Source: Candidatus Gastranaerophilales bacterium (GTDB taxonomy: Bacteria > Cyanobacteriota > Vampirovibrionia > Gastranaerophilales > Gastranaerophilaceae). Taken from it: a DNA stretch of 37,244 bases. Both the position numbers and the translations under genes were made by a program. Below the pieces are notes generated by a model that was not told the origin of the DNA, did not search any database, and was given only the letters and a program-made list of their open reading frames with translations. The stretch is taken from assembly GCA_944323365.1 (NCBI GenBank), contig CALUSG010000024.1:1-37244 (forward strand), read 5' to 3'. Shown here one piece after another: positions 8,237 to 15,049 of this stretch; within the stretch, counting starts at the first letter, position 1; the number at the start of each line of letters is the position of its first letter.

Positions 8237-9169
8237 AAACCATGGATAATCGTCTTTTATATCCCATCCGTCAAGATATATCAAATATCCGCAAAATTGT
8301 GCTCCATCGTCTGTAGCACACAATGATTTATAATCATCTCTTGTTCTATTTGAACTGCCATGATTAAACCCTATTTGCTTACTATTTAAATCAAAATGCA
8401 TTATAAATACATCTTTGCCAGTCGTATTTGGTTTATTAAAACCATTTATATCAACTAAAAATGTAATATTTCTATACGCTCTACCTATACAATTTCCATC
8501 ATCATCCCTGTCTACACAAACATCTCCTATTCCGTTTTTTATTAATACATTATTTGATAGTAAAATTATATAACCAAAAGAACCGTAACCTCCCTCTAAA
8601 TTACCATTTGCAGGATAGTAATAGCCATCATACCCAATATAGCGAAAAGCATTATACCCATAATCTTTTGATACTTTTATATATGGCATTAAATATTTTG
8701 TTGCAAACTTTTTTATTGTTTCAGTAAAATTAAAATTAGGATCATCTGTCGGTGTTCCATATATTCCTGCTACTTCCCACGTTGACGGATCACCTTCTTT
8801 TACCTGTGCCATTGTCAATGCCTGCGACAAGATTGAATACGTCTGTTTCAACTTTGTTACTGTCTGACGCTTATTATAATTATTTATCAGTGTTGGAATA
8901 GTTAATGCCGCTACTACCCCTATTATTCCTAACGTTATTAGTACTTCCGCTAATGTAAATGCTCTTTTTCTCTTATTATAATTCTTCATACTAGAATTAT
9001 AGTTTATCTTGTATTTACAGTCAACTCCACTTAAGCTCAAATTTATTGCAGTATTTAATCTCTGCACACCTCTGAAACCCCTCTCTATTAAGCCCTGAAG
9101 GGTCGCCCCCCCCCGACGTCGCTTGCCGTTAAAACGCTTACTATATCTGTTTTTCCAACCATTTTTCAC
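8234..9169 (-). CDS. Prepilin-like protein 1 with G9-containing leader
   Basis: A type IV pilin/pseudopilin-like protein. The class III signal is KRKRAFTLAEVLITLG, with processing expected between Ala70 and Phe71 and Glu at mature position +5, followed by a hydrophobic helix. The C-terminal part has DINGFNKPNTTGKDV and ends DGWDIKDDYPWF; prepilin-like gene 2 shares both features. The frame is open from a GTG at 9169, but that GTG is only one base from AGGAG. An internal ATG at 8989 would give an ideal 10-residue prepilin leader but has no ribosome-binding site. The better-placed ATG at 9162 is in another frame and would reach this one only after a one-base shift at nine G's (9114-9106). The true start is therefore unsettled. 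It is probably exported and processed by a prepilin peptidase. No pilus assembly genes lie nearby. Confidence 0.8.
   Translation of the reverse strand: MKNGWKNRYSKRFNGKRRRGGATLQGLIERGFRGVQRLNTAINLSLSGVDCKYKINYNSSMKNYNKRKRAFTLAEVLITLGIIGVVAALTIPTLINNYNKRQTVTKLKQTYSILSQALTMAQVKEGDPSTWEVAGIYGTPTDDPNFNFTETIKKFATKYLMPYIKVSKDYGYNAFRYIGYDGYYYPANGNLEGGYGSFGYIILLSNNVLIKNGIGDVCVDRDDDGNCIGRAYRNITFLVDINGFNKPNTTGKDVFIMHFDLNSKQIGFNHGSSNRTRDDYKSLCATDDGAQFCGYLIYLDGWDIKDDYPWF
9088..9162 (-). CDS. Candidate 24-codon upstream ORF in the prepilin 1 leader
   Basis: This ATG is the best-placed start on the transcript: AGGAG lies 8 bases before it. The frame reads MVGKTDIVSVLTASDV, then three Gly from the G run, then RPFRA and TAA. 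The equivalent ORF in copy 2 has the same length, the same stop position and the pattern MVGK-x-DI...LT-x-SDVGGGR. One extra G in the run (or two fewer) would join this start to the prepilin frame. It may be a translated leader, or the 'off' reading frame of a switch. Confidence 0.45.
   Translation of the reverse strand: MVGKTDIVSVLTASDVGGGRPFRA
9106..9114 (-). repeat. Nine-G homopolymer in the prepilin 1 leader
   Basis: There are nine consecutive C on the plus strand, which is G9 in the coding direction. G/C runs longer than six occur nowhere else in the window apart from its twin at 32294-32302. It sits between the best-placed start codon and the prepilin signal, in the classic place for a slipped-strand switch. 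Confidence 0.9.
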
Positions 9170-9183
9170 TCTCCTTTTATTTT

Positions 9184-9212
9184 ATTATAAATAAAAATTC
9201 ATCATTGGTCAA
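9184..9212 (-). promoter_or_regulatory. Promoter of prepilin-like gene 1
   Basis: On the minus strand, TTGACC (9212-9207), a 17-bp spacer and a perfect TATAAT (9189-9184). The predicted transcript starts near 9177, right at the ribosome-binding site. The -35 box lies in the last codons of the upstream methyltransferase gene. Confidence 0.75.
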
Positions 9213-9948
9213 TAAATAATTTATAAAGAGCTACAGCACAAGAAACGCTTAAGTTCAGAGATTCAACGTCATTAACCATTTCAATTTTGACAGAATCTTG
9301 AGCAAAATCAATAAGTTTTTTACTTAAGCCTTCTGCTTCAGAGCCAAACATAACAAGACAAGGGTATTTAACCTTATAATTTATTAACTTACTTTTTGCA
9401 AGCGGCAGTGTTGCAATAGTATGAAATTTTTCAAACGAATTTTTTATTTCATCAAAATTATCTATTTGAAAAACTGGAATTTTCCACAAATTTCCGACAG
9501 AAGAACGAACACATTTTGGGTTATACAAGTCAACACTTTCACCGTATAATACAACCGCATCAACACCAAAGGCGGCTGACGTCCTTAAAATTGTACCCAG
9601 GTTGCCTGCGTCTTTTATATTTTCCAATAAAACGACTTTTTGTGCATTTTTTAATATAGATAGGTCATATATCTTTTTATAAGCGACAGCAACAACTTCA
9701 GGAGCTGAATCCGTTGTTGATATTTTTTTTAAAACAGGCTCATTTGTCAGTATTAACTTATCTTTAATAAAATTATAATTCTCGGCTTTTTCTTCCAAAA
9801 CAAATACATAATCAATATTTAAACCGGCATCAAAAGCTTCTTTTACAGACTTAAAACCTTCTAACAAAAACTTTTCAATACGATATTTTTTCTGCTGAAG
9901 TTTAGCTGTTTCTTTAACTAAGTCATTATTAGTACTTGTAATTTTCAT
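9202..9948 (-). CDS. TrmH/SpoU-family RNA 2'-O-methyltransferase
   Basis: A 248-residue SPOUT-class methyltransferase that would methylate a ribose 2'-OH in rRNA or tRNA using S-adenosylmethionine. It has an N-terminal substrate-binding part (about 1-95) and a trefoil-knot catalytic domain. Motif 1 is NLGTILRTSAAFG, motif 2 is LVMFGSEAEGLS, and motif 3 is VESLNLSVSCAVALYKLF. The exact target nucleotide cannot be told from sequence. It lies 2 bp after the M24 peptidase gene, as the last gene of the parvulin operon. Confidence 0.88.
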   Translation of the reverse strand: MKITSTNNDLVKETAKLQQKKYRIEKFLLEGFKSVKEAFDAGLNIDYVFVLEEKAENYNFIKDKLILTNEPVLKKISTTDSAPEVVAVAYKKIYDLSILKNAQKVVLLENIKDAGNLGTILRTSAAFGVDAVVLYGESVDLYNPKCVRSSVGNLWKIPVFQIDNFDEIKNSFEKFHTIATLPLAKSKLINYKVKYPCLVMFGSEAEGLSKKLIDFAQDSVKIEMVNDVESLNLSVSCAVALYKLFIDQ

Positions 9949-9950
9949 AT

Positions 9951-11510
9951 TTATATAACCCCGAATTCTTCAAGCCACTCTTTTTCTATATTGGTCATTA
10001 AAGAAAAATCAATTAATTTCTGTTCATAAGGCATATGGACAAATGAACAAATTTTTCCATCATTTAAAAAACAGGAATTTTCCAACCTTACTCCAAAATA
10101 TTTTTCATTATATAAACCAGGCTCAATTGTAAAACACATATTATTTTTCAAAGCTGTCTTAGCTATTTCATTTTTTCCTAAATTCGGAGGAGCTTCATGA
10201 ACATTAATACCAATACCATGTCCGAGGCCATGATTAAATACAAAACCGTCAATCTTATTTTCCTCAAAAAATATCCTGGCTGCCGAGTCAATATCAAACC
10301 CGGTTGTTTCAGGTTTAATTTCAGTATTATAAGCATGCAAAAATGCTCTTAAAACAGTTGTATAAACTTTTTTTTGTAAATCATTCGGCTGACCTTTTAC
10401 AAAAACTCTAGTTATATCAGTAGCCAAACCGCCTTCAAAATAGGCTCCGCAATCAATTAATACTAAACTGCCATCTTTAATAACTTCTTCCGGCGAGGAT
10501 TTAGAATAATGTGCTAGTGCAGAATTTTTATCTTTAGCAATTATTGAGTTAAAACTCAGACATTTTGCTCCGTTTAATAAAAATTCTTCTTCCAATTTCC
10601 TTGCTATATCAAATTCGGAAATATTTTCAACATTTTCAATATACTCTCTAACGCTTTTGACGGCCTTATCGGTTTTTGCAAAAGCATCTTTGTAATGAGC
10701 GATTTCAGCATCAGTTTTAATTGATTTCATTAACTTCACAGGACTTACATCAAGGTTGAAGGCTCTATCTTTTAATAAAGCATAATCGTAAGCATTAATA
10801 GAAGACTTATCAACATAAAACTTTTTGTCCAAAGTCTTAATACAATTTTCAAAATCATCCAGCTTGTCCTGCTCAAACAACATAGCTCCATCATACATAA
10901 CTATCGCCTTTGCCTTAATTTTCGAAGAAAACGGCAAAGAATAATCCCGTAAATTGAACAAATATGAAACCTCTTCCAAATTTGTAATTACATAGGCTTC
11001 ATCTTCTTTTATATGGAGATTTTGAATTTTTTGAGAACTTGACAGCCCCGTTAAACTTACATCAAGACATATCGGGCGAAAAGACGATAATGACGTATAA
11101 ACATCCATTGGATCCGAATTTAAAAGTTTTGTTTTTACATGCTTTTGAATTAAATCAACAGCAGCCCGGGAATTTTTTTTGGAAAACAGCCCTAATGTAG
11201 CATCTTTTGGAATTTTTTTAAACATTTCATCAAAAAAATTTTGGCCTGTTTGTAATTTCACAACAGTTATAATATTTTTATCTACTTCCTGATCAGCTTG
11301 AATATGATATCTTCCGTCAACAAACAAAAACACATCCGTCATAGATACTAAAGCATCGCCCGTAGAGCCTGTAAAACCGGTTAAATGATATCTAGAGTTT
11401 TCCGCCAAAGTATTATATTCTACTAAAAACTGATTAGTAGAATTAACAAGTAAATAGTCGATTTTTTCTTCGACCATAAATTGTCGTAATATATTTAAAA
11501 TTTCACTCAT
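9951..11510 (-). CDS. Xaa-Pro aminopeptidase-like M24 metallopeptidase
   Basis: A 519-residue dinuclear-metal peptidase of the creatinase/PepP family that releases N-terminal residues preceding proline. All five metal ligands are seen: D353 (LIDCG), D365 (LATDITR), H431 (HGLGHGIG), E463 (TIEPGLY) and E477 (VRLEN). An N-terminal creatinase-like domain precedes the pita-bread fold. No signal peptide is present, so it should be cytoplasmic. The start ATG overlaps the stop of the parvulin gene (TAATG), so translation is coupled. Confidence 0.9.
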   Translation of the reverse strand: MSEILNILRQFMVEEKIDYLLVNSTNQFLVEYNTLAENSRYHLTGFTGSTGDALVSMTDVFLFVDGRYHIQADQEVDKNIITVVKLQTGQNFFDEMFKKIPKDATLGLFSKKNSRAAVDLIQKHVKTKLLNSDPMDVYTSLSSFRPICLDVSLTGLSSSQKIQNLHIKEDEAYVITNLEEVSYLFNLRDYSLPFSSKIKAKAIVMYDGAMLFEQDKLDDFENCIKTLDKKFYVDKSSINAYDYALLKDRAFNLDVSPVKLMKSIKTDAEIAHYKDAFAKTDKAVKSVREYIENVENISEFDIARKLEEEFLLNGAKCLSFNSIIAKDKNSALAHYSKSSPEEVIKDGSLVLIDCGAYFEGGLATDITRVFVKGQPNDLQKKVYTTVLRAFLHAYNTEIKPETTGFDIDSAARIFFEENKIDGFVFNHGLGHGIGINVHEAPPNLGKNEIAKTALKNNMCFTIEPGLYNEKYFGVRLENSCFLNDGKICSFVHMPYEQKLIDFSLMTNIEKEWLEEFGVI

Positions 11511-11791
11511 TATTTTTTATCTGTTAATAGAATTAAATGCCAACCGAATTGTGTTTGAACAGGTTTTGATATTTCACCAACCTCCAAATCGAAAGCAGCA
11601 TCCTCAAAAGGTTTAACCATCATACCACGGCCAAAATATCCTAAATCACCACCATTATAACCGGACGGACACAAAGAATATTCTTTTGCTGCTTGAGCAA
11701 AAGAAAGACCTGACTTAATTTCGTCATATATCTTATTTGCATCTTCTTCTGTCTGAACCAATATATGGCTTGCTTTAATCTCATTAGTCAT
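11510..11791 (-). CDS. Parvulin-type peptidyl-prolyl isomerase
   Basis: A 93-residue single-domain parvulin that would catalyse cis-trans isomerisation of peptidyl-prolyl bonds. Family marks are ASHILV at the N-terminus, CPSGYNGGDLGYFGRGMMVKP in the middle and QTQFGWHLILL at the end. It has no signal peptide or SurA-like chaperone region, so it is a small cytoplasmic form like E. coli PpiC. It is the first gene of a three-gene operon and has a clear promoter and an AAGGAGAG ribosome-binding site. Confidence 0.93.
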   Translation of the reverse strand: MTNEIKASHILVQTEEDANKIYDEIKSGLSFAQAAKEYSLCPSGYNGGDLGYFGRGMMVKPFEDAAFDLEVGEISKPVQTQFGWHLILLTDKK

Positions 11792-11812
11792 AACACTCTC
11801 CTTTTAAAAAGG

Positions 11813-11841
11813 ATTATAAACTAAAACAAAACGCCATGCAA
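11813..11841 (-). promoter_or_regulatory. Promoter of the parvulin operon
   Basis: On the minus strand, TTGCAT (11841-11836), a 17-bp spacer and a perfect TATAAT (11818-11813). The predicted start falls just before the AAGGAGAG ribosome-binding site, giving a very short leader. The structured element at 11862-11947 lies upstream of this promoter and so is not part of the operon mRNA leader. Confidence 0.65.
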
Positions 11842-11861
11842 TAACCCCTATAAATAAAGAA

Positions 11862-11947
11862 GTAAGCTCTCATATTTTAGACCAAACCGCTAAAGAATAA
11901 AATCTTGTCGCAACCCCGAAAAAAGTGTTTGGATATATAGAGCTTAC
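11862..11947. other. Strongly foldable 86-nt element, possible non-coding RNA
   Basis: GTAAGCTCT (11862-11870) and AGAGCTTAC (11939-11947) are perfect 9-bp complements. Going inward, CATAT can pair with ATATA (with a bulge), and CCAAAC (11882-11887) with GTTTGG (11927-11932). This gives about 20 bp of rod-like helix around a loop region that may hold a further small hairpin. It lies between the parvulin promoter and the tRNA-Gly gene in a gene-free gap of 301 bp (11792-12092). It does not match tmRNA, SRP RNA, RNase P or a riboswitch that I know. The strand is undetermined. The rest of the gap shows only a small inverted repeat (TACGT...ACGTA, about 11945-11963) and AT-rich sequence. Confidence 0.4.
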
Positions 11948-12054
11948 GTATTCATGATAACGTATATTAACAGCTTTTACACCATACCAAAGAATAAATT
12001 TTTAAGCCAAAAAATAGATTTTAATAACTAATTCTTTAGAATTAATTAAAACTA

Positions 12055-12083
12055 TTGCAAAATATTTTTTTTTATCATAATAT
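12055..12083 (+). promoter_or_regulatory. Possible tRNA-Gly promoter
   Basis: TTGCAA (12055-12060), a 17-bp spacer and TAATAT (12078-12083) precede the tRNA by nine bases. The match is moderate and the region is very AT-rich, so the exact boxes are uncertain. Confidence 0.35.
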
Positions 12084-12092
12084 AAAAACGTT

Positions 12093-12167
12093 GCGGAAGT
12101 AACTCAATGGTAGAGTCCCTGCCTTCCAAGCAGGTTGTTGCGAGTTCGAGTCTCGTCTTCCGCTCCA
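12093..12167 (+). tRNA. tRNA-Gly (anticodon TCC)
   Basis: A complete cloverleaf: acceptor GCGGAAG/CTTCCGC, D-stem ACTC/GAGT, anticodon stem CCTGC/GCAGG with loop CTTCCAA, five-base variable loop, T-stem GCGAG/CTCGT with loop TTCGAGT, discriminator T and an encoded CCA end. The anticodon TCC reads GGA and other GGN glycine codons. A strong terminator follows directly. Confidence 0.97.
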
Positions 12168-12169
12168 TA

Positions 12170-12195
12170 AAAACTCCAACTCATGTTGGAGTTTT
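12170..12195 (+). terminator. Terminator of tRNA-Gly
   Basis: A perfect 11-bp stem, AAAACTCCAAC (12170-12180) with GTTGGAGTTTT (12185-12195), around a TCAT loop, ending in T's. It begins two bases after the CCA end. Confidence 0.88.
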
Positions 12196-12234
12196 TATAT
12201 TATTACTGTAAAATAATTAGCAAAAAAATTTCTT

Positions 12235-12262
12235 TTGGGATTTTATATGTGTGTAGGATACT
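12235..12262 (+). promoter_or_regulatory. Possible pgi promoter
   Basis: TTGGGA (12235-12240), a 16-bp spacer and GATACT (12257-12262) lie before a strong TAGGAGG ribosome-binding site. Both boxes match only four of six consensus bases. Confidence 0.35.
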
Positions 12263-12276
12263 TATAGGAGGAAAAA

Positions 12277-13614
12277 ATGGTAAGTATTAAAGCAATTAAT
12301 ACAGGATTAGGAATAGCAACGAGTTATTTCCGCACAGATTTATCTAAGGCAGAAAAAGTCATGCCTCAAGTTCTTGATGAATTTTCAAAAAGAGCAAATA
12401 AGCCCGGTCAATTTTTAAATTGGGTAGATTTACCCGAACAACAATTAAAAAGAGTAGACGAAATTTATGATATGGTCGCTCAATTAAAAAATCAATCGAA
12501 CGCAAAATTTTTGAGCGTTTTTGGTATTGGAGGTTCAAAGCATACTGTTGAACACATGTTAGGGATAAATGGTCTTAATATAAAGAAAAATAAAATTTTA
12601 TTTTTCTCAGACGTAGATTCCGTTAGTTTTAACAGATATTACAATAGAATTGACGGAAATTTTACTAATTCTAATTTCTTAATTGCCTCAAAATCCGGTT
12701 CAACATTTGAGACAAAAGATGGATTTTTAAAAGTAAAACAAATGCTTGAAGAGGCTTATATTAATAAAGGTTTTTCAAAGGAACGTGCAGAAAAAGAAAC
12801 CGCAAAACACTTTATAGCAGTTACAGACAAAAGCCCTGCCGGTAGTGAATTAAGAAGAACATCCGATTCTGAAAACTGGTTAGGGAAACTATATATTCAT
12901 GATGATGTAGGCGGAAGGTTCTCAGCACTTGATGACCATGCATTATTTACATTAGCTTATGCAGGGATGAAAAAAGAAGACATGATTAAAATGCTAAAAG
13001 GTGCTCAAAGCATGTCAAAAATTGCCCAAACAAATGATATAAAACTAAATGATCCATTTGCTCAAGCAGCTTTTTGGGTCTCTGCAAAATTAAACGGTAT
13101 TAAAACATCTGTTCACCAGTATTTAGGTTCAATGTTTGAAGATACTGTCAACTGGCATTCTCAAATGCAAAATGAATCTGTTAAAAACACATTAAAACAA
13201 ATTGCAAAAGTACCGGATGCAATGCACCATAGTTCAGAAGCACACTTCAACCCTGCCAATAAATACGCATTTGCATTAACATCACCTGTTGATAAGGGGA
13301 TTGCAAGAGAAAACAGCATGGGATACATTGAGGCTTTAAACAAATCATATTCAAACGCAGGACCATTTTTTAATGAATCAGTTGAAACTTCTGTTTTAGG
13401 GCTAAAACCTGGAACTGCAGGAGCTCTAACTCAATCAAGAGCTTTTTCAACTGTATATCAAGAAATGATAGAAAAAGAGATAAATAAAGAACCTCTTCCA
13501 AATGTTTTAGATAGCGTACTGCAACCGCATGTTGAAGTATATAAAAAGAACCTAAAACCACAACCGGGAGAACCTGATGTTGTTGTTGCAGGAAGATTTT
13601 CTAAATTAGCATAA
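12277..13614 (+). CDS. pgi: Glucose-6-phosphate isomerase
   Basis: A 445-residue sugar isomerase (SIS fold) that interconverts glucose-6-phosphate and fructose-6-phosphate in glycolysis and gluconeogenesis. The phosphate-binding loops are visible: FGIGGSKHT near residues 87-95 and SKSGSTFETK near 138-147. GGRFSALDDHALF follows near 208-220, and MHHSSEAHFN lies near 322-331. Length fits the shorter bacterial/archaeal-type Pgi rather than the 550-residue form. The ATG has a strong TAGGAGG site. It is transcribed alone and ends in a perfect terminator hairpin. Confidence 0.9.
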   Translation: MVSIKAINTGLGIATSYFRTDLSKAEKVMPQVLDEFSKRANKPGQFLNWVDLPEQQLKRVDEIYDMVAQLKNQSNAKFLSVFGIGGSKHTVEHMLGINGLNIKKNKILFFSDVDSVSFNRYYNRIDGNFTNSNFLIASKSGSTFETKDGFLKVKQMLEEAYINKGFSKERAEKETAKHFIAVTDKSPAGSELRRTSDSENWLGKLYIHDDVGGRFSALDDHALFTLAYAGMKKEDMIKMLKGAQSMSKIAQTNDIKLNDPFAQAAFWVSAKLNGIKTSVHQYLGSMFEDTVNWHSQMQNESVKNTLKQIAKVPDAMHHSSEAHFNPANKYAFALTSPVDKGIARENSMGYIEALNKSYSNAGPFFNESVETSVLGLKPGTAGALTQSRAFSTVYQEMIEKEINKEPLPNVLDSVLQPHVEVYKKNLKPQPGEPDVVVAGRFSKLA

Positions 13615-13645
13615 ATAAATCGGGCTCTAGCCCGATTTATTTTTA
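13613..13645 (+). terminator. Terminator of pgi
   Basis: A long inverted repeat, AAATAAATCGGGCT (13613-13626) and AGCCCGATTTATTT (13629-13642), followed by T's. It starts within the stop codon of pgi. Confidence 0.85.
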
Positions 13646-13674
13646 TTGATTTTTTCTAAATATAAATGTATAAT
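13646..13674 (+). promoter_or_regulatory. Promoter of the MscS gene, predicted leaderless
   Basis: TTGATT (13646-13651), a 17-bp spacer and a perfect TATAAT (13669-13674). The ATG at 13681 is exactly six bases after the -10 box, so transcription should begin at or next to the start codon. The earlier in-frame ATG (13666) lies between the two boxes and cannot be on the mRNA. Confidence 0.65.
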
Positions 13675-13680
13675 AAATTT

Positions 13681-14532
13681 ATGCTGGAAAATATTTTAAC
13701 AAATTTTGAACAAGTAAATAAAAGTATTGATACATTACATTTAAAGGTAGTAATAAGTTTAATAATAAATTTAATAATTGTTATTGCACTCTTCAAAGCT
13801 GCGGATGCACTTGACAGGCATTTAAAAAACAAATTTAAACATACAGACTCACAATCTCCTCTTCTACAATTTTTACCCTTTTTAAATAAAATAATAAAAG
13901 GTTTGGTATTATTTTTTATCGTAGCCTCATTTTTACAGAGTAACGGCTATTCAATAACCTCATTAATAGCAGGTTTTGGTATAACAGGTTTAGCTGTTGG
14001 TTTTGCGGCTCAACAGACTATTGCCGATTTTTTCGGCACATTAACAATAATTGCTGATAAAATGTACAAACCCGGTGATTACATAAGAATTGGAGAAATT
14101 GAAGGGACTGTTGAAAAAATCAATTTATTTTCATCAAAAATCCGGACATTAGATGATTTTCTTGTTTCTATCCCAAATAACAACATTTCAAGTGCCAATA
14201 TAATAAATATTTCAAATGCAAATAAACGACGGATAAATGAAGTTTTTGGAGTAACTTACGACACAAGTGATGAAAAACTGCAACAGGCTATAAATATTAT
14301 CAAAGAAGTTTGTGATAACGATAAAGATATAACAAATGAAACTGTTGTTTTTGTTGAAACACTTGATTCAAGTTCTATAAATATCAGACTGCTCGCATAT
14401 GTAAAAACAAGCAGCTACAACTCTCTTGTATTAAAACGTTCTGAAATTATACTGGAAATAGTTAAAAGATTTCGTGCTGAATCAATCGACTTTGCTTTTC
14501 CATCACAGTCTATTTATATTGAAAAAAAATGA
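13681..14532 (+). CDS. MscS-family mechanosensitive ion channel
   Basis: A 283-residue small-conductance channel that opens under membrane tension to release solutes during osmotic downshock. Three hydrophobic segments are visible (about 23-42, 65-85 and 88-112). The third is the Gly/Ala-rich pore helix LIAGFGITGLAVGFAAQQ, followed by the beta domain KPGDYIRIGEIEGTVEKI and VSIPNNNISSANIIN, which are MscS hallmarks. I chose the ATG at 13681 because the upstream ATG at 13666 falls inside the promoter. No ribosome-binding site is present, which fits a leaderless mRNA. Its end overlaps rlmH by 4 bp. Confidence 0.92.
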   Translation: MLENILTNFEQVNKSIDTLHLKVVISLIINLIIVIALFKAADALDRHLKNKFKHTDSQSPLLQFLPFLNKIIKGLVLFFIVASFLQSNGYSITSLIAGFGITGLAVGFAAQQTIADFFGTLTIIADKMYKPGDYIRIGEIEGTVEKINLFSSKIRTLDDFLVSIPNNNISSANIINISNANKRRINEVFGVTYDTSDEKLQQAINIIKEVCDNDKDITNETVVFVETLDSSSINIRLLAYVKTSSYNSLVLKRSEIILEIVKRFRAESIDFAFPSQSIYIEKK

Positions 14533-14999
14533 AAATAAAAATAGTTGCATTAGGAAAAATTAAAGAAAAATTTTTAAAAGAAGGTATTGATGAATTTTTA
14601 AAGCGGCTTAAATCATATACTAACTTAGAAATCATTGAAATACCAGCAATAGAAATAAAAGATGAAAATTTAACAGAAAAAGTTTTAGAAAAAGAAGGCG
14701 AAAAAATTCTTACATATATAAAGCCCCAAGCATATGTAATAACTTTAGAAATTAACGGACAGCAACTATCCAGCGAAGAGTTCGCAATTAAATTAGAACA
14801 ACTTTCAAATGAAGGTTATGGAGAGATAATTTTTATAATAGGTTCTTCATGCGGTTTAGCTAAAACTGTATCCAAAAGAGCTAATTTAAAGTTAAGCTTT
14901 TCTAAAATGACATTTCTTCATCAATTTGCAAGACTGATTCTTATTGAACAGATTTATCGTGCATATAAAATAATGAAGAATGAAACATATCATAAGTAA
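14529..14999 (+). CDS. rlmH: 23S rRNA pseudouridine-1915 N3-methyltransferase RlmH
   Basis: A 156-residue SPOUT methyltransferase that methylates a pseudouridine in helix 69 of 23S rRNA at the ribosomal subunit interface. It matches RlmH from MKIKIVALGKIKEKF to the end. The SAM-binding loop reads FIIGSSCGL (usually FIIGGxxGL), then LSFSKMTFLHQ (usually TFPHQ) and the C-terminal signature YRAYKIMKNETYHK. Pro to Leu in TFPHQ and the Ser in the Gly loop are small departures. The ATG overlaps the MscS stop (ATGA), so it is translated from the same transcript. Confidence 0.93.
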   Translation: MKIKIVALGKIKEKFLKEGIDEFLKRLKSYTNLEIIEIPAIEIKDENLTEKVLEKEGEKILTYIKPQAYVITLEINGQQLSSEEFAIKLEQLSNEGYGEIIFIIGSSCGLAKTVSKRANLKLSFSKMTFLHQFARLILIEQIYRAYKIMKNETYHK

Positions 15000-15018
15000 T
15001 GCCCAACATGAAAAAATA

Positions 15019-15027
15019 TGTTATAAT
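15019..15027 (+). promoter_or_regulatory. Extended -10 promoter of the zinc peptidase gene
   Basis: TG-T-TATAAT (15019-15027) is a perfect extended -10 element. It lies 22 bp before the ATG at 15050, with AAAGGAG between. It shows that the true start is 15050 and not the in-frame ATG at 14999, which lies upstream of the promoter. Confidence 0.55.
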
Positions 15028-15049
15028 TTTTCAAAAGGAGAAAAAAGGC

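Larger units (their letters stand above)
8900..9180 (-). repeat. Dispersed prepilin 5' cassette, copy 1
   Basis: From the ribosome-binding site through the leader and the first part of the mature prepilin helix, this stretch aligns without gaps to 32085-32368. After the hydrophobic helix the two genes diverge strongly until the last dozen codons. The boundaries are approximate and judged by eye. Confidence 0.75.

Noticed and set aside
9106-9114. The nine-base C run as a sequencing or assembly error
   Set aside because: An identical nine-base run occurs at the matching place in the second gene, and the downstream frame shows coding-type substitutions. An error in tract length cannot be excluded without reads, but the run itself is real.
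11862-11947. tmRNA, SRP RNA, 6S RNA or riboswitch
   Set aside because: Length and conserved motifs of these RNAs are not seen, and the element is not in the parvulin mRNA leader.
13666-13680. Earlier start for the MscS channel at 13666
   Set aside because: The codon lies between the -35 and -10 boxes of the only good promoter, so it is not transcribed from it.
14999-15049. Earlier start for the zinc peptidase at 14999
   Set aside because: This ATG lies upstream of the extended -10 box and has no ribosome-binding site, while the ATG at 15050 has AAAGGAG.
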